This document shows, piece by piece, positions 46,379-55,777 of a stretch of 64,000 bases of DNA. This DNA comes from Herbaspirillum sp. 3R11 (lineage in GTDB: Bacteria; Pseudomonadota; Gammaproteobacteria; Burkholderiales; Burkholderiaceae_D): contig NZ_SPNJ01000003.1 of the NCBI RefSeq assembly GCF_004563925.1, forward strand, positions 186,001-250,000. The letters are read 5' to 3'. The position numbers were made by a program, and so were the translations under genes. Each line of letters opens with the position of its first letter. Position 1 is the stretch's first letter. The notes beneath the pieces are model-generated. The model had not been told where the DNA came from, did no database searches, and saw only the letters and a list, made by a program, of their open reading frames with translations.

Positions 46379-47374
46379 TCACAAAGGCCATAAAGGCGGT
46401 TCATCCATCAGCGCGATCTGCTCGCGCAATTCCAGAATTCGGTCCTGCCAGTAACGCTGGGTATTGAACCACGGGAAAGCTTGCGGGAACGCCGGATCTT
46501 CCCAGCGCCGCGCCAGCCATGCCGAATAATGGATCAAACGCAGCGTGCGCAAAGCTTCGATCAGATACAGCTCGCGCTGCTCGAATTCACAGAAACTTTC
46601 ATAGCCGGCCAGCAGATCGGACAGCTGGCGCACCATCTCGCCGCGCTCGCCCGACAACAGCATCCACAAATCCTGAATCGCCGGACCGCTGCGGCTGTCG
46701 TCGAAGTCGACGAAATGCGGACCGGCATCGGTCCACAAGACGTTGCCGACGTGGCAGTCGCCATGCAGGCGTAACTGCTTGATGTCGCCGGCACGGTCGA
46801 AGCAGCGACGCACGCCGTCCAGCGCCAGATCGACGGTGCTCTTGTACGAAGTCAGTACATCCATCGGAATGAAATCATTAGCCAGCAAATAATCGCGCGG
46901 CTCTTCACCGAAGGTCGCGATAGTAAGCGCGGGCCGATGCTCGAAGGGACGCGGCATCCCGACCGCGTGGATGCGACCGATGAAGCGGCCCAGCCATTCC
47001 AGCGTGTCGGGATTATCGAGCTCAGGCGCGCGGCCGCCGTGACGTGTGAAGGCGGCAAAGCGGAAGCCCTGGAATTCCTGCAGGCTGCGGCCGTTGGGGA
47101 GCAGCATCGCCGGCACGACCGGGATTTCCTGCTCGACCAGTTCGCTGACGAAAGCGTGCTCTTCGAGGATTGCTTCATCGCTCCAGCGCTGCGGCCGGTA
47201 GAACTTTGCGACGATGGGAGGCCCGTCTTCCATGCCGACCTGGTAGACGCGATTTTCATAGCTGTTGAGCGCCAGCAGGCGACCGTCGCCGTAGAGGCCG
47301 ACGCTGTCGAGTGCATCGAGCACGGTGTCCGGCGACAGCCCGGCGAAGTTGAATACGGTGGTGGAATCGGTCAT
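46379..47374 (-). CDS. srkA: Stress response kinase A (YihE/SrkA, APH-fold Ser/Thr kinase)
   Basis: Cytosolic APH-fold kinase that dampens stress-induced cell death in E. coli. It has about 331 residues, the family length. The start MTDSTTVFNF aligns with the family start; an ATG nine bases upstream is possible. ALNSYENRVYQVG, the ATP Lys in IVAKFYRPQRW, catalytic LHGDCHVGNVLW and metal site FVDFDDSRSGP are all present. It forms a unit with tag and is divergent from the UPF0149 gene across 99 bases. Confidence 0.92.
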   Translation of the reverse strand: MTDSTTVFNFAGLSPDTVLDALDSVGLYGDGRLLALNSYENRVYQVGMEDGPPIVAKFYRPQRWSDEAILEEHAFVSELVEQEIPVVPAMLLPNGRSLQEFQGFRFAAFTRHGGRAPELDNPDTLEWLGRFIGRIHAVGMPRPFEHRPALTIATFGEEPRDYLLANDFIPMDVLTSYKSTVDLALDGVRRCFDRAGDIKQLRLHGDCHVGNVLWTDAGPHFVDFDDSRSGPAIQDLWMLLSGERGEMVRQLSDLLAGYESFCEFEQRELYLIEALRTLRLIHYSAWLARRWEDPAFPQAFPWFNTQRYWQDRILELREQIALMDEPPLWPL

Positions 47375-47473
47375 GGCTGCCATTGTACGTGCCCGGGGGG
47401 AGCTGCGGTAATCCTCGCCTCCGTAGCCAATAGCAATTAAACTGCGGTTTTATTCGCAACACGGACGCACATC

Positions 47474-48166
47474 ATGCAACTTGACCAACCTCTCTCCGAC
47501 GAAGAGTTCGACGAACTCGACGATTTCCTGCTGTCCGACCGCTGCGCGGAAGACGCCATGACCATGGATACGCTGCATGGCTTCCTCACCGCACTGGTGA
47601 TCGGCCCGCAGGAAATCCTCATGGCCGAATGGCTGCCGCGCGTCTGGGGCAGTCAGCCGGAGGACACGCCCAAGTTCAAGAACCCCAAGGAAGCCGAACG
47701 CATCACCGGCCTGATCGCGCGCTCGATGAACGAAATCGCCATCACGCTGGAAGTGGCGCCCAAGGAATACGAGCCGCTGTTCTGCGAACGCGAACACGAA
47801 GGCAAGAGCCTGCTCGACGGCGAAGCCTGGTCGTGGGGATTCTGGGAAGGCATCCAGATGCGCGCCAAGGAGTGGGATCCGATTTTCCATTCCAACCTGG
47901 CCGAGCTGATGCGCCCGATTTACCTGCTCGGCTCGGATGAACTGGAAGAGGAAGAAATCGCCCTGGTCGAAGATCCGGTCAAGACGCACAAGCTGGCGGT
48001 GGAAGTGGAATCGGCGATTCCGCACATCTACAAATACTGGCTGCCGCATCGCAAGTCGGCGGTGGAAACCGTGCGCCGCGACGGCCCCAAGGCCGGCCGC
48101 AATGATGACTGTCCATGCGGCAGCGGCAAGAAATACAAGAAGTGCTGCGGCGCCGACCAGGCCTAA
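47474..48166 (+). CDS. UPF0149 (YecA-like) protein with SEC-C zinc motif
   Basis: Cytosolic protein of 230 residues. The UPF0149 helical domain (about 8-180) has the acidic start [13 protein letters not shown] and [18 protein letters not shown]-terminal SEC-C motif ([19 protein letters not shown]), the same zinc module as at the end of SecA, may bind the ribosome or SecB. The function of such YecA-like proteins is not settled. It is a single gene, followed by a convergent transporter; the stem CCGG.GCTTATC/GATAAGC.CCGG (48182-48208) lies at the junction. Confidence 0.88.
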   Translation: MQLDQPLSDEEFDELDDFLLSDRCAEDAMTMDTLHGFLTALVIGPQEILMAEWLPRVWGSQPEDTPKFKNPKEAERITGLIARSMNEIAITLEVAPKEYEPLFCEREHEGKSLLDGEAWSWGFWEGIQMRAKEWDPIFHSNLAELMRPIYLLGSDELEEEEIALVEDPVKTHKLAVEVESAIPHIYKYWLPHRKSAVETVRRDGPKAGRNDDCPCGSGKKYKKCCGADQA

Positions 48167-48188
48167 GCAAGGCTCTCAATACCGGGGC

Positions 48189-48950
48189 TTATCCCAGATA
48201 AGCTCCGGCAGCATCCCATAATAATTTACAGCCCGCCACGAACAAGGCCGCAATGGTGATCTGGTAGAAGCGCACCTGATCCACCTTCATCAGCAATTTC
48301 AATCCCAGCCAATACCCGACCGGCGCCAGCGGCAATAGAGCCAGCGAGGTTGTCAGGTTGCGCGCGTCGAACAGGCCGAGCAGCACGAACGGCACGACTT
48401 TCACCGCATTGATGACCGAAAAGAAAATCACCGAGGTGCCGACGAAGACCAGCTTGTCGAGTTGCTGAGGCGCAAGATAGATCACGAACGGCGGTCCGCC
48501 CGCATTGGCGATGAAACTGGTGAAGCCGGACATGGTTCCCCACACCGATCCGCGCACCACGCTGGGCGACGTGGGCTGCAACACGCGGCCGCGGCCAAGC
48601 AGGCGCTGCGCCACGAAACCAATCGACAGCATGCCGATCAGGCCGCGCAGCATGGCGTCGGAGGTGAAACGGAAGGTCAGCGCGCCGATGGCGATGCCGA
48701 CCAGCGCGGCGGGAATCAGGATGCGCAGATTGCGCAGGTCGCCTTTGCCGCGAAACGTGATCAGTCCCATGATGTCCATGGCGATCAGCAAGGGCAGCAT
48801 GATTGCCGCGCCGACCGAGGGCGAGGCAACCAGCGACAGGATGGGAATGGAAAGGATGCCGAGCGAGCCGCCGCCCAGCCCGGACTTGGAAATGCCGACG
48901 ATCAGCACCGCGGGGATCGCCGCTGCGTAGAACAGCGGATCCTGGATCAA
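48189..48950 (-). CDS. TauE/SafE family permease (sulfite/sulfur compound exporter family)
   Basis: Integral membrane protein of 253 residues with about eight helices and Gly-rich turns (GISKSGLGGGSLGILSIPIL, ANAGGPPFVIYL). Relatives export sulfite, sulfoacetate or similar anions; no substrate can be assigned. The stop lies close to the convergent UPF0149 gene. It is downstream of orn on the same strand (46 bases). Confidence 0.85.
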   Translation of the reverse strand: MIQDPLFYAAAIPAVLIVGISKSGLGGGSLGILSIPILSLVASPSVGAAIMLPLLIAMDIMGLITFRGKGDLRNLRILIPAALVGIAIGALTFRFTSDAMLRGLIGMLSIGFVAQRLLGRGRVLQPTSPSVVRGSVWGTMSGFTSFIANAGGPPFVIYLAPQQLDKLVFVGTSVIFFSVINAVKVVPFVLLGLFDARNLTTSLALLPLAPVGYWLGLKLLMKVDQVRFYQITIAALFVAGCKLLWDAAGAYLG

Positions 48951-48996
48951 GGCAAGGTCCCCGGCCGCAATCCCGTCGTCGGCATGGTCATCAGGA

Positions 48997-49587
48997 TTAC
49001 TCCTTGATGAAATGCTCGCGGTAGTACTTCAGCTCTTCGATCGATTCGATGATGTCGGCCAGCGCGGTGTGCTTCTGATGCTTCTTGAAACCGCTTGCCA
49101 GCTCGGGTTTCCAGCGACGGCACAGTTCCTTGAGTGTGGACACGTCGAGGTTGCGGTAGTGGAAGAAGGTTTCCAGCTTGGGCATGCCGCGCGCCATGAA
49201 GCGGCGATCCTGGCAAATCGAATTGCCGCACATCGGCGACTTGCCGACCGGCACGAAAGGCTTGAGGAAAGCGATCAGCGCCGCCGAGGCTTCTTCTTCG
49301 GTCACGGTCGAGGCCTTGACGCGCTCGATCAGGCCGGAGCGGCCGTGCGTGCCCTTGTTCCAGGCGTCCATGCCGTCGAGGATCTCATCGGACTGGTGAA
49401 TCGCGAACACCGGGCCTTCGGCCAGCACATTGAGCTCAGGATCTGTTACCACAACGGCAACTTCGATGATGCGGTCGTTGTCCGGATCCAGGCCGGTCAT
49501 TTCCATATCGACCCAGATCAGGTTGAACTCGTTTGGACGCGCCGGTATCGTATACGGAGCGGCGTTGGTGTCGGTGGCTTGTGACAT
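48997..49587 (-). CDS. orn: Oligoribonuclease
   Basis: DEDD-type 3'-5' exonuclease that degrades RNA dinucleotides and pGpG. It has 196 residues, with a short N-terminal extension. ExoI is [11 protein letters not shown], ExoII is [16 protein letters not shown], and ExoIII is [20 protein letters not shown]. It is essential in many proteobacteria. The gene is divergent from the M48 protease, with a 111-base gap. Confidence 0.96.
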   Translation of the reverse strand: MSQATDTNAAPYTIPARPNEFNLIWVDMEMTGLDPDNDRIIEVAVVVTDPELNVLAEGPVFAIHQSDEILDGMDAWNKGTHGRSGLIERVKASTVTEEEASAALIAFLKPFVPVGKSPMCGNSICQDRRFMARGMPKLETFFHYRNLDVSTLKELCRRWKPELASGFKKHQKHTALADIIESIEELKYYREHFIKE

Positions 49588-49698
49588 AATCGTTCTTTCT
49601 TCATATTCTGCTTGAATCGGCCGCTCCCCCCATTCGATTCGCCATTTTCATCGAATTTTTTGAGCGGTCTTGATCCGCCATTTTCGCACAGGGAAAGA

Positions 49699-50973
49699 AT
49701 GTATTCACTCACGTTTTCAGTTTTGTTTGTCGGTTTTCTGCTGGTGACGCTGCTCGTCCGGTTCTGGCTCAGCTCGCGCCACATCCGCCACGTGCTGGCG
49801 CATCGCAGCGCAGTGCCGGCTGAATTCGCCGAAAAAATCCCGCTCGCGGCGCATCAGAAAGCCGCCGATTACACCGTCGCGCGCACCAAGTTCGGCATCC
49901 TTGCGCTGCTCGTGAATGCCGCCGTGCTGATCGGCTTTACCCTGCTGGGCGGACTGCAACTGCTGTCGACCCTGCTGCTGCAATGGCTGGGCGGTCCCGG
50001 CATGGTGTACCAGTTGTGCCTGATCGGCTCCTTCGCGGTGATCTCCGGTCTGATCGATTTGCCGTTCGACTATTACCGCCAGTTCGTGCTGGAAGCGTAC
50101 TTCGGTTTCAACAAGATGACGCGCACGCTGTTCTTCGTTGACGCCGTCAAGACCGGCCTGATCGGCGCCGCCATCGGCCTGCCGCTGCTGTGGGTGATCC
50201 TGCTGCTGATGGACCAGGCCGGCGCGCTGTGGTGGTTCTATGCATGGCTGGTGTGGAGCGGCTTCCAGCTGCTGATGCTGGTGCTGTATCCGACCGTGAT
50301 CGCACCGCTGTTCAACAAGTTCACGCCGCTCGACGACGACAGCCTGCGGGCGCGTATCGAGAGCCTGATGCAGCGCGTCGGCTTTGCGTCCAAAGGCTTG
50401 TTCGTGATGGACGGCTCCAAGCGCAGCGCGCACGGCAACGCTTACTTCTCGGGCTTCGGCGCGGGCAAGCGCATCGTGTTTTTCGACACGCTGCTGGCGC
50501 GTCTGGCGCCGCAGGAAATCGAAGCGGTGCTGGCGCATGAACTGGGCCATTTCAAACTCAAGCACATCGTCAAGCGCATCAGCGTGATGTTCGCGATTTC
50601 GCTGGCTTTCCTGGCGCTGCTGGGCTATCTCAAGGGCCAGGCCTGGTTCTATACCGGTCTCGGCGTGAACCCGCTGCTGTTCGGCAACAACGATGCGATG
50701 GCGCTGATCCTGTTCATGCTGGCGCTGCCGATTTTCACTTTCCTGCTGTCGCCGTTGTCGTCGCTGTCGTCGCGCAAGCACGAGTTCGAAGCCGACGCCT
50801 TCGCCGCCCAGCACACCAATGCACAGGACCTGGTGTCGGCGCTGGTCAAGCTGTATGAAGACAATGCCTCGACGCTGACGCCGGATCCGCTGCATTCCGC
50901 GTTCTACGATTCGCATCCTCCCGCCTCGCTGCGGATAGGAAAACTGCACGACAAACTGAACGCGGCACACTGA
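49699..50973 (+). CDS. M48 family zinc metalloprotease, Ste24/CAAX-protease-like
   Basis: Integral membrane protease of 424 residues with about seven helices. The HExxH zinc motif is LAHELGHFKLKH, with the third ligand Glu in HEFEADAFAAQ. An N-terminal M48 helical region precedes the catalytic domain. The start at MYSLTFSVLF follows GGGAAAG; the frame is open further up to 49612. It may act in membrane protein quality control, but the substrate is unknown. It lies upstream of phhB (10-base gap) and rsgA, forming a three-gene unit. Confidence 0.9.
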   Translation: MYSLTFSVLFVGFLLVTLLVRFWLSSRHIRHVLAHRSAVPAEFAEKIPLAAHQKAADYTVARTKFGILALLVNAAVLIGFTLLGGLQLLSTLLLQWLGGPGMVYQLCLIGSFAVISGLIDLPFDYYRQFVLEAYFGFNKMTRTLFFVDAVKTGLIGAAIGLPLLWVILLLMDQAGALWWFYAWLVWSGFQLLMLVLYPTVIAPLFNKFTPLDDDSLRARIESLMQRVGFASKGLFVMDGSKRSAHGNAYFSGFGAGKRIVFFDTLLARLAPQEIEAVLAHELGHFKLKHIVKRISVMFAISLAFLALLGYLKGQAWFYTGLGVNPLLFGNNDAMALILFMLALPIFTFLLSPLSSLSSRKHEFEADAFAAQHTNAQDLVSALVKLYEDNASTLTPDPLHSAFYDSHPPASLRIGKLHDKLNAAH

Positions 50974-50983
50974 GGAGCACACC

Positions 50984-51337
50984 ATGACACTGACAACCCA
51001 AACCCTGCTGACACAAAAGAGCCAGCATCAGGTCGCCGCCTTCAACGATGCCGACATCCAGCAATACCTGCCGCTGGTGCCGGGCTGGACGCTGGAACAA
51101 GGCAAGCTGGTCAAATCGTATGCCTTCGAGGATTACCATGAGACGCTGGCGTTCGTAAATGCCATTGCCTATGTCATCCATGCCGAAGACCATCATCCGG
51201 AACTGGTCGTGACCTACAACCGCTGTGTCGCCAAGTTCGACACGCACAGCGTCAACGAAGGACGCGGCGGCTTGTCGATAAACGATTTCATCTGCGCCGC
51301 CAAGGTGGATGCGATTTTCCACCAGACTTTTTCCTGA
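50984..51337 (+). CDS. phhB: Pterin-4a-carbinolamine dehydratase
   Basis: Dehydrates 4a-hydroxytetrahydropterin so that the cofactor of phenylalanine hydroxylase can be recycled. It has 117 residues. The active-site His run is [13 protein letters not shown], followed by FDTHSV and [16 protein letters not shown]. It carries an N-terminal extension of about 15 residues. No phhA lies in the window. It is followed 2 bases later by rsgA. Confidence 0.9.
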   Translation: MTLTTQTLLTQKSQHQVAAFNDADIQQYLPLVPGWTLEQGKLVKSYAFEDYHETLAFVNAIAYVIHAEDHHPELVVTYNRCVAKFDTHSVNEGRGGLSINDFICAAKVDAIFHQTFS

Positions 51338-51339
51338 GC

Positions 51340-52245
51340 ATGAGCGCACCCAAAAACAATACTGAAGTCGGCACCGTCATCGCCGCCCACGGCCGCCACT
51401 ATCTGGCGCAAGTAGGCGAAGAAAAACTGCAATGCGTCACCCGCGGCAAGAAGAGCGACGTCGCCGTCGGCGACAAGATCAACCTCAAGCGCACTTCGCT
51501 CAACCAGGCCGTGATCGAATCCATTGCCGAGCGCAAGACTTTGCTGTATCGCTCGGACCAATACAAATCCAAACTGCTGGCCGCCAACGTCACCCAATTG
51601 TTCATCGTGGTGGCGACCGAACCGGGTTTTACCGACGACCTGATTTCACGCTCGCTGGTGGCAGCGGAGTCCGCCGGTGTCGCCGCCCACATCATCCTCA
51701 ACAAGACCGACATCGAAGCAGCGCTGCCGCGCACGCGTGAACGTCTTGAGGTGTACCGCAAGCTGGGCTACCCGATCCACGAAGTGTCGGCAACGGCGCA
51801 ACCCGAGGCGACCCACGCCACCATCATGCCCTTGCTGCAAGGCCAGACCACGATCCTGATCGGTCAATCCGGCATGGGCAAATCATCGATCATCAACCTG
51901 ATCGTGCCGGACGCCGACATCGCCGTGCGCGAAATCTCCGCCGCACTCGACACCGGCAAGCACACCACCACCTTCACGCGGCTGTATGTGATGACGGACG
52001 ATACGGCGATCATCGATTCACCGGGCTTTCAAGAGTTCGGCCTGTATCAGTTGAGCGAAGGCATGCTGGAGCGCGCCTTCCGCGAATTCGCGCCGCATCT
52101 CGGCCACTGCAAGTTCTACAACTGCCATCACCTGAGCGAGCCCGCTTGTGCGGTGCTGGCAGCAGTGGAAAGCGGCGAGATTGCGCGCATGCGGCATCAG
52201 TTGTACGTGCAATTGCTGCATGAGTCGTCGCAGAAGCTGTACTGA
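51340..52245 (+). CDS. rsgA: Ribosome small-subunit assembly GTPase RsgA
   Basis: Circularly permuted GTPase that matures the 30S subunit and is stimulated by it. It has 301 residues. The OB-fold is at about 8-65. G4 NKTD (121-124) comes before G1 GQSGMGKS (175-182) and G3 DSPG (226-229), the hallmark of the permuted order. The C-terminal zinc site uses C257, C262, H264 and C270 ([10 protein letters not shown]). In many gammaproteobacteria the orn gene also neighbours rsgA. It is followed by a terminator. Confidence 0.96.
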   Translation: MSAPKNNTEVGTVIAAHGRHYLAQVGEEKLQCVTRGKKSDVAVGDKINLKRTSLNQAVIESIAERKTLLYRSDQYKSKLLAANVTQLFIVVATEPGFTDDLISRSLVAAESAGVAAHIILNKTDIEAALPRTRERLEVYRKLGYPIHEVSATAQPEATHATIMPLLQGQTTILIGQSGMGKSSIINLIVPDADIAVREISAALDTGKHTTTFTRLYVMTDDTAIIDSPGFQEFGLYQLSEGMLERAFREFAPHLGHCKFYNCHHLSEPACAVLAAVESGEIARMRHQLYVQLLHESSQKLY

Positions 52246-52263
52246 TTCCGATCAGCTCAACAT

Positions 52264-52295
52264 AAAAAAAGCCGCTCAATCCTGAGCGGCTTTTT
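52264..52295. terminator. Bidirectional terminator between rsgA and the receptor gene
   Basis: GCCGCTCA-ATCC-TGAGCGGC stem followed by TTTTT, preceded by seven A. Confidence 0.9.
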
Positions 52296-52313
52296 GCTTT
52301 TTCCGATGACAGT

Positions 52314-54485
52314 TCAGAACTTGTAAACCGCCGACAAGAATCCGCTTCGCGGCGAACCGGGCATGATTTGCGTCAACGAAGTGGAAGTATCGTAGTAGCG
52401 GCGATTGGTCAAGTTGGTGACCGCGAACGTCAACTCTACCTTGGGCAGGCGATAGCCAACCTTGCCGTCCCAACGGGTATAGGCGGGCAAATCAAATTGA
52501 TTGGCGACGTCTGCATAGCGAGAACCTTCGTAGACCAAACCGAGTTCGGAGAAGAATCCCTGCGCCGGGGCAAAGCTGACGAACACGCTGCCATTAGCGC
52601 TGGATACGCCCGTCGAACGTTTCCCCTGAAGTGCCGGGATTGTACAGGTAGCGCAACGAGGCGCCTCAACGATACGCGCGCGCTGAATCGTAAAACCACT
52701 GCGGATAAACCAGTTGTTAGCTACTTGACCATTGAGTGCCAACTCCACTCCACGATTGCGCTCCAAGCCGTTGACGATGAACAGACTCGGATCGCGTTGG
52801 ATCTGAGTTCGACGATTGTAGAGATCCAGTTGGAACACCGACAGGGTGGAACTAATTTTCTTGTCCAGCCAATCGCTCTTCACACCGACTTCAAACTGCC
52901 TACTGAATTGCGGCGACAAACTATTGTTGGAAACGGTACTCGTGCCTGTATCCAGATTCACCGTGTCGGCGCCGCCGGAAGGAATAAAGCTTTTGCTGTA
53001 CGAAGCATAAATACTGTGATCGACCAGTGGCGACCAGACAACGCCAACCCTGGGGCTCAACGCAGACGTCGTACGCTCGACTCGGTTAAAGCTGTTCCGG
53101 CTTGTAGGCCGACTGGTGGAGTCGGCCGCAAAACGATCCCAGCGCAGCCCCAACAGCACCTTCCACTCCGGTGAAAATGTCATTTGGTCCTGCGCATACA
53201 AGGCGATGCCATCGGCGCGATGCAGGCTGCTGCTAAATAAGCCTGGTTGTGACGAGGAGCCGGCCGCCTTGGAAGGGTTAAGCAACGCTACGTCGTTGGA
53301 TGCGATTGTATAAAGAGTCGGCTGACGGCGGACCACGCTGTATTCGACGCCAGCGAGCATCTCATGCCTGACTGGCCCGGTATCGAATCTTCCTTCCAAC
53401 TCCAGGTTGTTTTGCCAGTTGCGTTGATGCAGATTCTGCTGCCAGCGTACGCGCGAGACACTCTTGTTGTCTGCCGTCCAGTTGTTCGCGTAGGTATTGT
53501 CGAAGATGCTGTTCAAGCTCAGCATGCTGAGCACATAGCGTAGCTTCCAGTCCTGATCGAATTTGTGTTCCAACGTCGAGCGCAGATAAAGATTGCTGTC
53601 TTTAATGTAATCACGGCTCGGTACGCCGTAAGTAGTGCCGATGGCTGCCGGTGGCAAGTAGTAGCTGTATGTAGCGGAGCTGCTGCCACGACGCCCGGCT
53701 GGCATGCCGCGATCGGGAGTTCGGTCGTACTCGGAGAGTTCCGTCTGCAATAACCAACTGGTGCGACCATCGTCCCATTTCAGCGAGGGAGCAAGGTATT
53801 GGCGCGAACTATTGACGCCGTCACGGAAGCTGTTGCCATGCTCGCGCCCGGCGTTGACGCGCATGGCCCACTCTTCGGACAATACTTGATTGATGTCCAC
53901 CGCTGCGCCAATCTGGCTATAGCTCCCGGCCGTGAGACTGACGCTACTCTGCACGTCATGTCCTGGCTGCTTGCTGATGCGATTGATGACTCCACCCCCG
54001 CTGCCACGACCGTATAGCACCGCAGCCGGCCCTTTGAGCACTTCTACTCTTTCAATGTTGCCGAGGCTGCGAACATATTGCGCGTCGTCGCGTACACCAT
54101 CCAGAAAGACGTCACCGGCACTCGAGAAACCGCGAATACGGAAAGAATCGAAACGGGTATCCGAAGCATTCGAAACCCCCGGTACGCCGCGCAACGCATC
54201 GGCCAGCGTCCGACCACCGTACGAGGCGATGTCTTCGACTTTGATGCTGTTGATCGTCTGCGGTACATCGTGCGGATCGCTATCCGTTTTGGTTGCCGTG
54301 CTGATGGAAGCCGGACGCGGATCGTAGTGGCTGCGCTTGCTGCGGATCTCGATGGCAGGCAAATCGACGGCTTCGCTCTCGGAGCCATCGGCCGCGTAAG
54401 CGTAGTCAAAGGAAGAAACGATGGAACAAATGGCGATGGCAAGGGGCCGGAGCCGTGCGCCGCGACGGACAGGAAAAAAAGGCAT
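52314..54485 (-). CDS. TonB-dependent siderophore receptor (FhuA/FoxA-like)
   Basis: Outer-membrane receptor of about 723 residues for a ferric siderophore. The signal peptide (about 1-30) ends near AYAADGS. The plug domain has DPHDVPQTINSIKVEDI, GFSSAGDVFLDGVRDDAQY and GPAAVLYGRGSGGGVINRIS. A 22-strand barrel then ends in YKF, the usual aromatic end. A Cys pair (RCATC) lies in a late external loop. The start is the ATG at 54485; a GTG nine bases upstream is an alternative. Codon third positions are visibly less GC-rich than in neighbours, which suggests acquisition from elsewhere. A Fur-like palindrome lies 48 bases upstream. The substrate is unknown. Confidence 0.85.
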   Translation of the reverse strand: MPFFPVRRGARLRPLAIAICSIVSSFDYAYAADGSESEAVDLPAIEIRSKRSHYDPRPASISTATKTDSDPHDVPQTINSIKVEDIASYGGRTLADALRGVPGVSNASDTRFDSFRIRGFSSAGDVFLDGVRDDAQYVRSLGNIERVEVLKGPAAVLYGRGSGGGVINRISKQPGHDVQSSVSLTAGSYSQIGAAVDINQVLSEEWAMRVNAGREHGNSFRDGVNSSRQYLAPSLKWDDGRTSWLLQTELSEYDRTPDRGMPAGRRGSSSATYSYYLPPAAIGTTYGVPSRDYIKDSNLYLRSTLEHKFDQDWKLRYVLSMLSLNSIFDNTYANNWTADNKSVSRVRWQQNLHQRNWQNNLELEGRFDTGPVRHEMLAGVEYSVVRRQPTLYTIASNDVALLNPSKAAGSSSQPGLFSSSLHRADGIALYAQDQMTFSPEWKVLLGLRWDRFAADSTSRPTSRNSFNRVERTTSALSPRVGVVWSPLVDHSIYASYSKSFIPSGGADTVNLDTGTSTVSNNSLSPQFSRQFEVGVKSDWLDKKISSTLSVFQLDLYNRRTQIQRDPSLFIVNGLERNRGVELALNGQVANNWFIRSGFTIQRARIVEAPRCATCTIPALQGKRSTGVSSANGSVFVSFAPAQGFFSELGLVYEGSRYADVANQFDLPAYTRWDGKVGYRLPKVELTFAVTNLTNRRYYDTSTSLTQIMPGSPRSGFLSAVYKF

Positions 54486-54532
54486 GTTGATCACTCGACT
54501 GGTCTTTGAAAGAGGCGCAGTCTAATGATTTA

Positions 54533-54553
54533 TGTTGAGAACAATTCTCAACA
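54533..54553. promoter_or_regulatory. Probable Fur-type palindrome of the siderophore receptor
   Basis: TGTTGAGAA-CAA-TTCTCAACA is a perfect 9-base inverted repeat just upstream of an iron receptor. It is palindromic and similar in composition to Fur boxes (GAGAA/TTCTC cores), though not the standard 19-mer. Confidence 0.55.
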
Positions 54554-54803
54554 AGTGCGAAAATCCTGAGAAAATCGCTGAGTACCGATCATCTCGTCGC
54601 GAATCTGAAAATGCCAACTGGAATTGATTTCAATAAATGTCAAAATAACAATTTAATTTACCCAGTCGCGATCCCACACTTGGACAGTCGCCGACATGCT
54701 CCCTGTCCCCCTTTTCCGCGACGGCCGTCATGCCATAGAGCGACACCCTGCCATCCCGCCCTCGACATGCCTGCTTTTGGGTATCTTTTTGGCCCGAATC
54801 CCT

Positions 54804-54858
54804 TATAATCTAAGCAGTTACAACAATCGGCGGCAGGCGCCCCCTGGCCGCCGTTTTT
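54804..54858 (+). promoter_or_regulatory. argF -10 element and terminator-like leader hairpin
   Basis: TATAAT (54804-54809) predicts transcription from about 54816. The message then folds CGGCGGC/GCCGCCG (54828-54834, 54847-54853), followed by TTTTTATTT that runs directly into the argF ATG (54863). There is no room for a ribosome-binding site. A good -35 was not found. Confidence 0.55.
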
Positions 54859-54862
54859 ATTT

Positions 54863-55777
54863 ATGGCAATCAAACACTACCTGCAGTTTTCCGACTTTAC
54901 GCTTGATGAGTATGAGTACGTGATCGAGCGGTCGCGTGTGATTAAACGCAAATTCAAAAACTACGAGCCGCATCACTCGCTGGCCGATCGCACGCTGGTC
55001 ATGGTCTTCGAAAAGAATTCCACACGTACACGCCTGTCTTTCGAAGCCGGCATGCACCAGCTCGGCGGCGCCGCGATCTACCTCAACACCCGCGACAGCC
55101 AGCTCGGCCGCGGCGAGCCGATCGAAGACGCCGCCCAGGTGATGTCGCGCATGTGCGACGTGATCATGATCCGCACCTTCGGCCAGGAAATCATCGACCG
55201 ATTCGCCGCCTATTCGCGCGTGCCGGTCATCAACGGCCTGACCAACGAACACCATCCCTGCCAGGTGCTGGCGGATGTCTTCACCTACATCGAACAGCGT
55301 GGCTCGATCAAGGACAAGGTCGTGGCCTGGATCGGCGACGCCAACAACATGCTGTACTCGTGGCTGCAAGCCGCCGAAGTGTTCGGCTTCCACGTCAACG
55401 TCTCGACGCCCAAGGGTTACGACATCGACCAGAAGCTGGTCAGCCCCGGCCACCAGCGCTACACCTTCTTCGCCAATCCGGCCGACGCCTGCCAGGACGC
55501 CGACCTGGTCACGACCGACGTCTGGACCAGCATGGGTTACGAGGACGAAAACGCCGCCCGCCTGAAGGCCTTCGACGGCTGGATCGTCGACCAGGCCAAG
55601 ATGGCGCGCGCCCGCAAGGATGCCTTGTTCATGCACTGCCTGCCGGCGCATCGCGGCGAGGAAGTGTCCGCCGAAGTCATCGACGGTCCCCAATCGGTGG
55701 TTTGGGAAGAAGCTGAAAACCGCCTGCACGTGCAAAAGGCCTTGCTCGAATATCTCGTCCTGGGGAAAGTGGCATGA
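54863..55777 (+). CDS. argF: Ornithine carbamoyltransferase
   Basis: Forms citrulline from ornithine and carbamoyl phosphate in arginine synthesis. It has 304 residues. The carbamoyl-phosphate loop is FEKNSTRTRLSFE, the substrate segment is HPCQVLAD, and the catalytic Cys motif is MHCLPAHRGEE. The start MAIKHYLQFSDF is the family start; no Shine-Dalgarno sequence precedes it because a hairpin plus T run abuts the ATG. It is followed, with a 4-base overlap, by a VOC gene and then argG. Confidence 0.96.
   Translation: MAIKHYLQFSDFTLDEYEYVIERSRVIKRKFKNYEPHHSLADRTLVMVFEKNSTRTRLSFEAGMHQLGGAAIYLNTRDSQLGRGEPIEDAAQVMSRMCDVIMIRTFGQEIIDRFAAYSRVPVINGLTNEHHPCQVLADVFTYIEQRGSIKDKVVAWIGDANNMLYSWLQAAEVFGFHVNVSTPKGYDIDQKLVSPGHQRYTFFANPADACQDADLVTTDVWTSMGYEDENAARLKAFDGWIVDQAKMARARKDALFMHCLPAHRGEEVSAEVIDGPQSVVWEEAENRLHVQKALLEYLVLGKVA

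Larger units (their letters stand above)
54486..54862. other. Gap between the receptor and argF
   Basis: AT-rich except near argF. It holds the Fur-like palindrome for the receptor, a TATAAT at 54804-54809 for argF and the argF hairpin. Two overlapping short ORFs here have no coding character. Confidence 0.7.

Noticed and set aside
48182-48208. Stem at the end of the UPF0149 and TauE/SafE genes as an intrinsic terminator.
   Set aside because: The stem is good but has no T run and overlaps the transporter's last codons, so it was not called.
54611-54873. Two short opposite ORFs between the receptor gene and argF.
   Set aside because: They overlap the argF promoter and hairpin and lack coding character.
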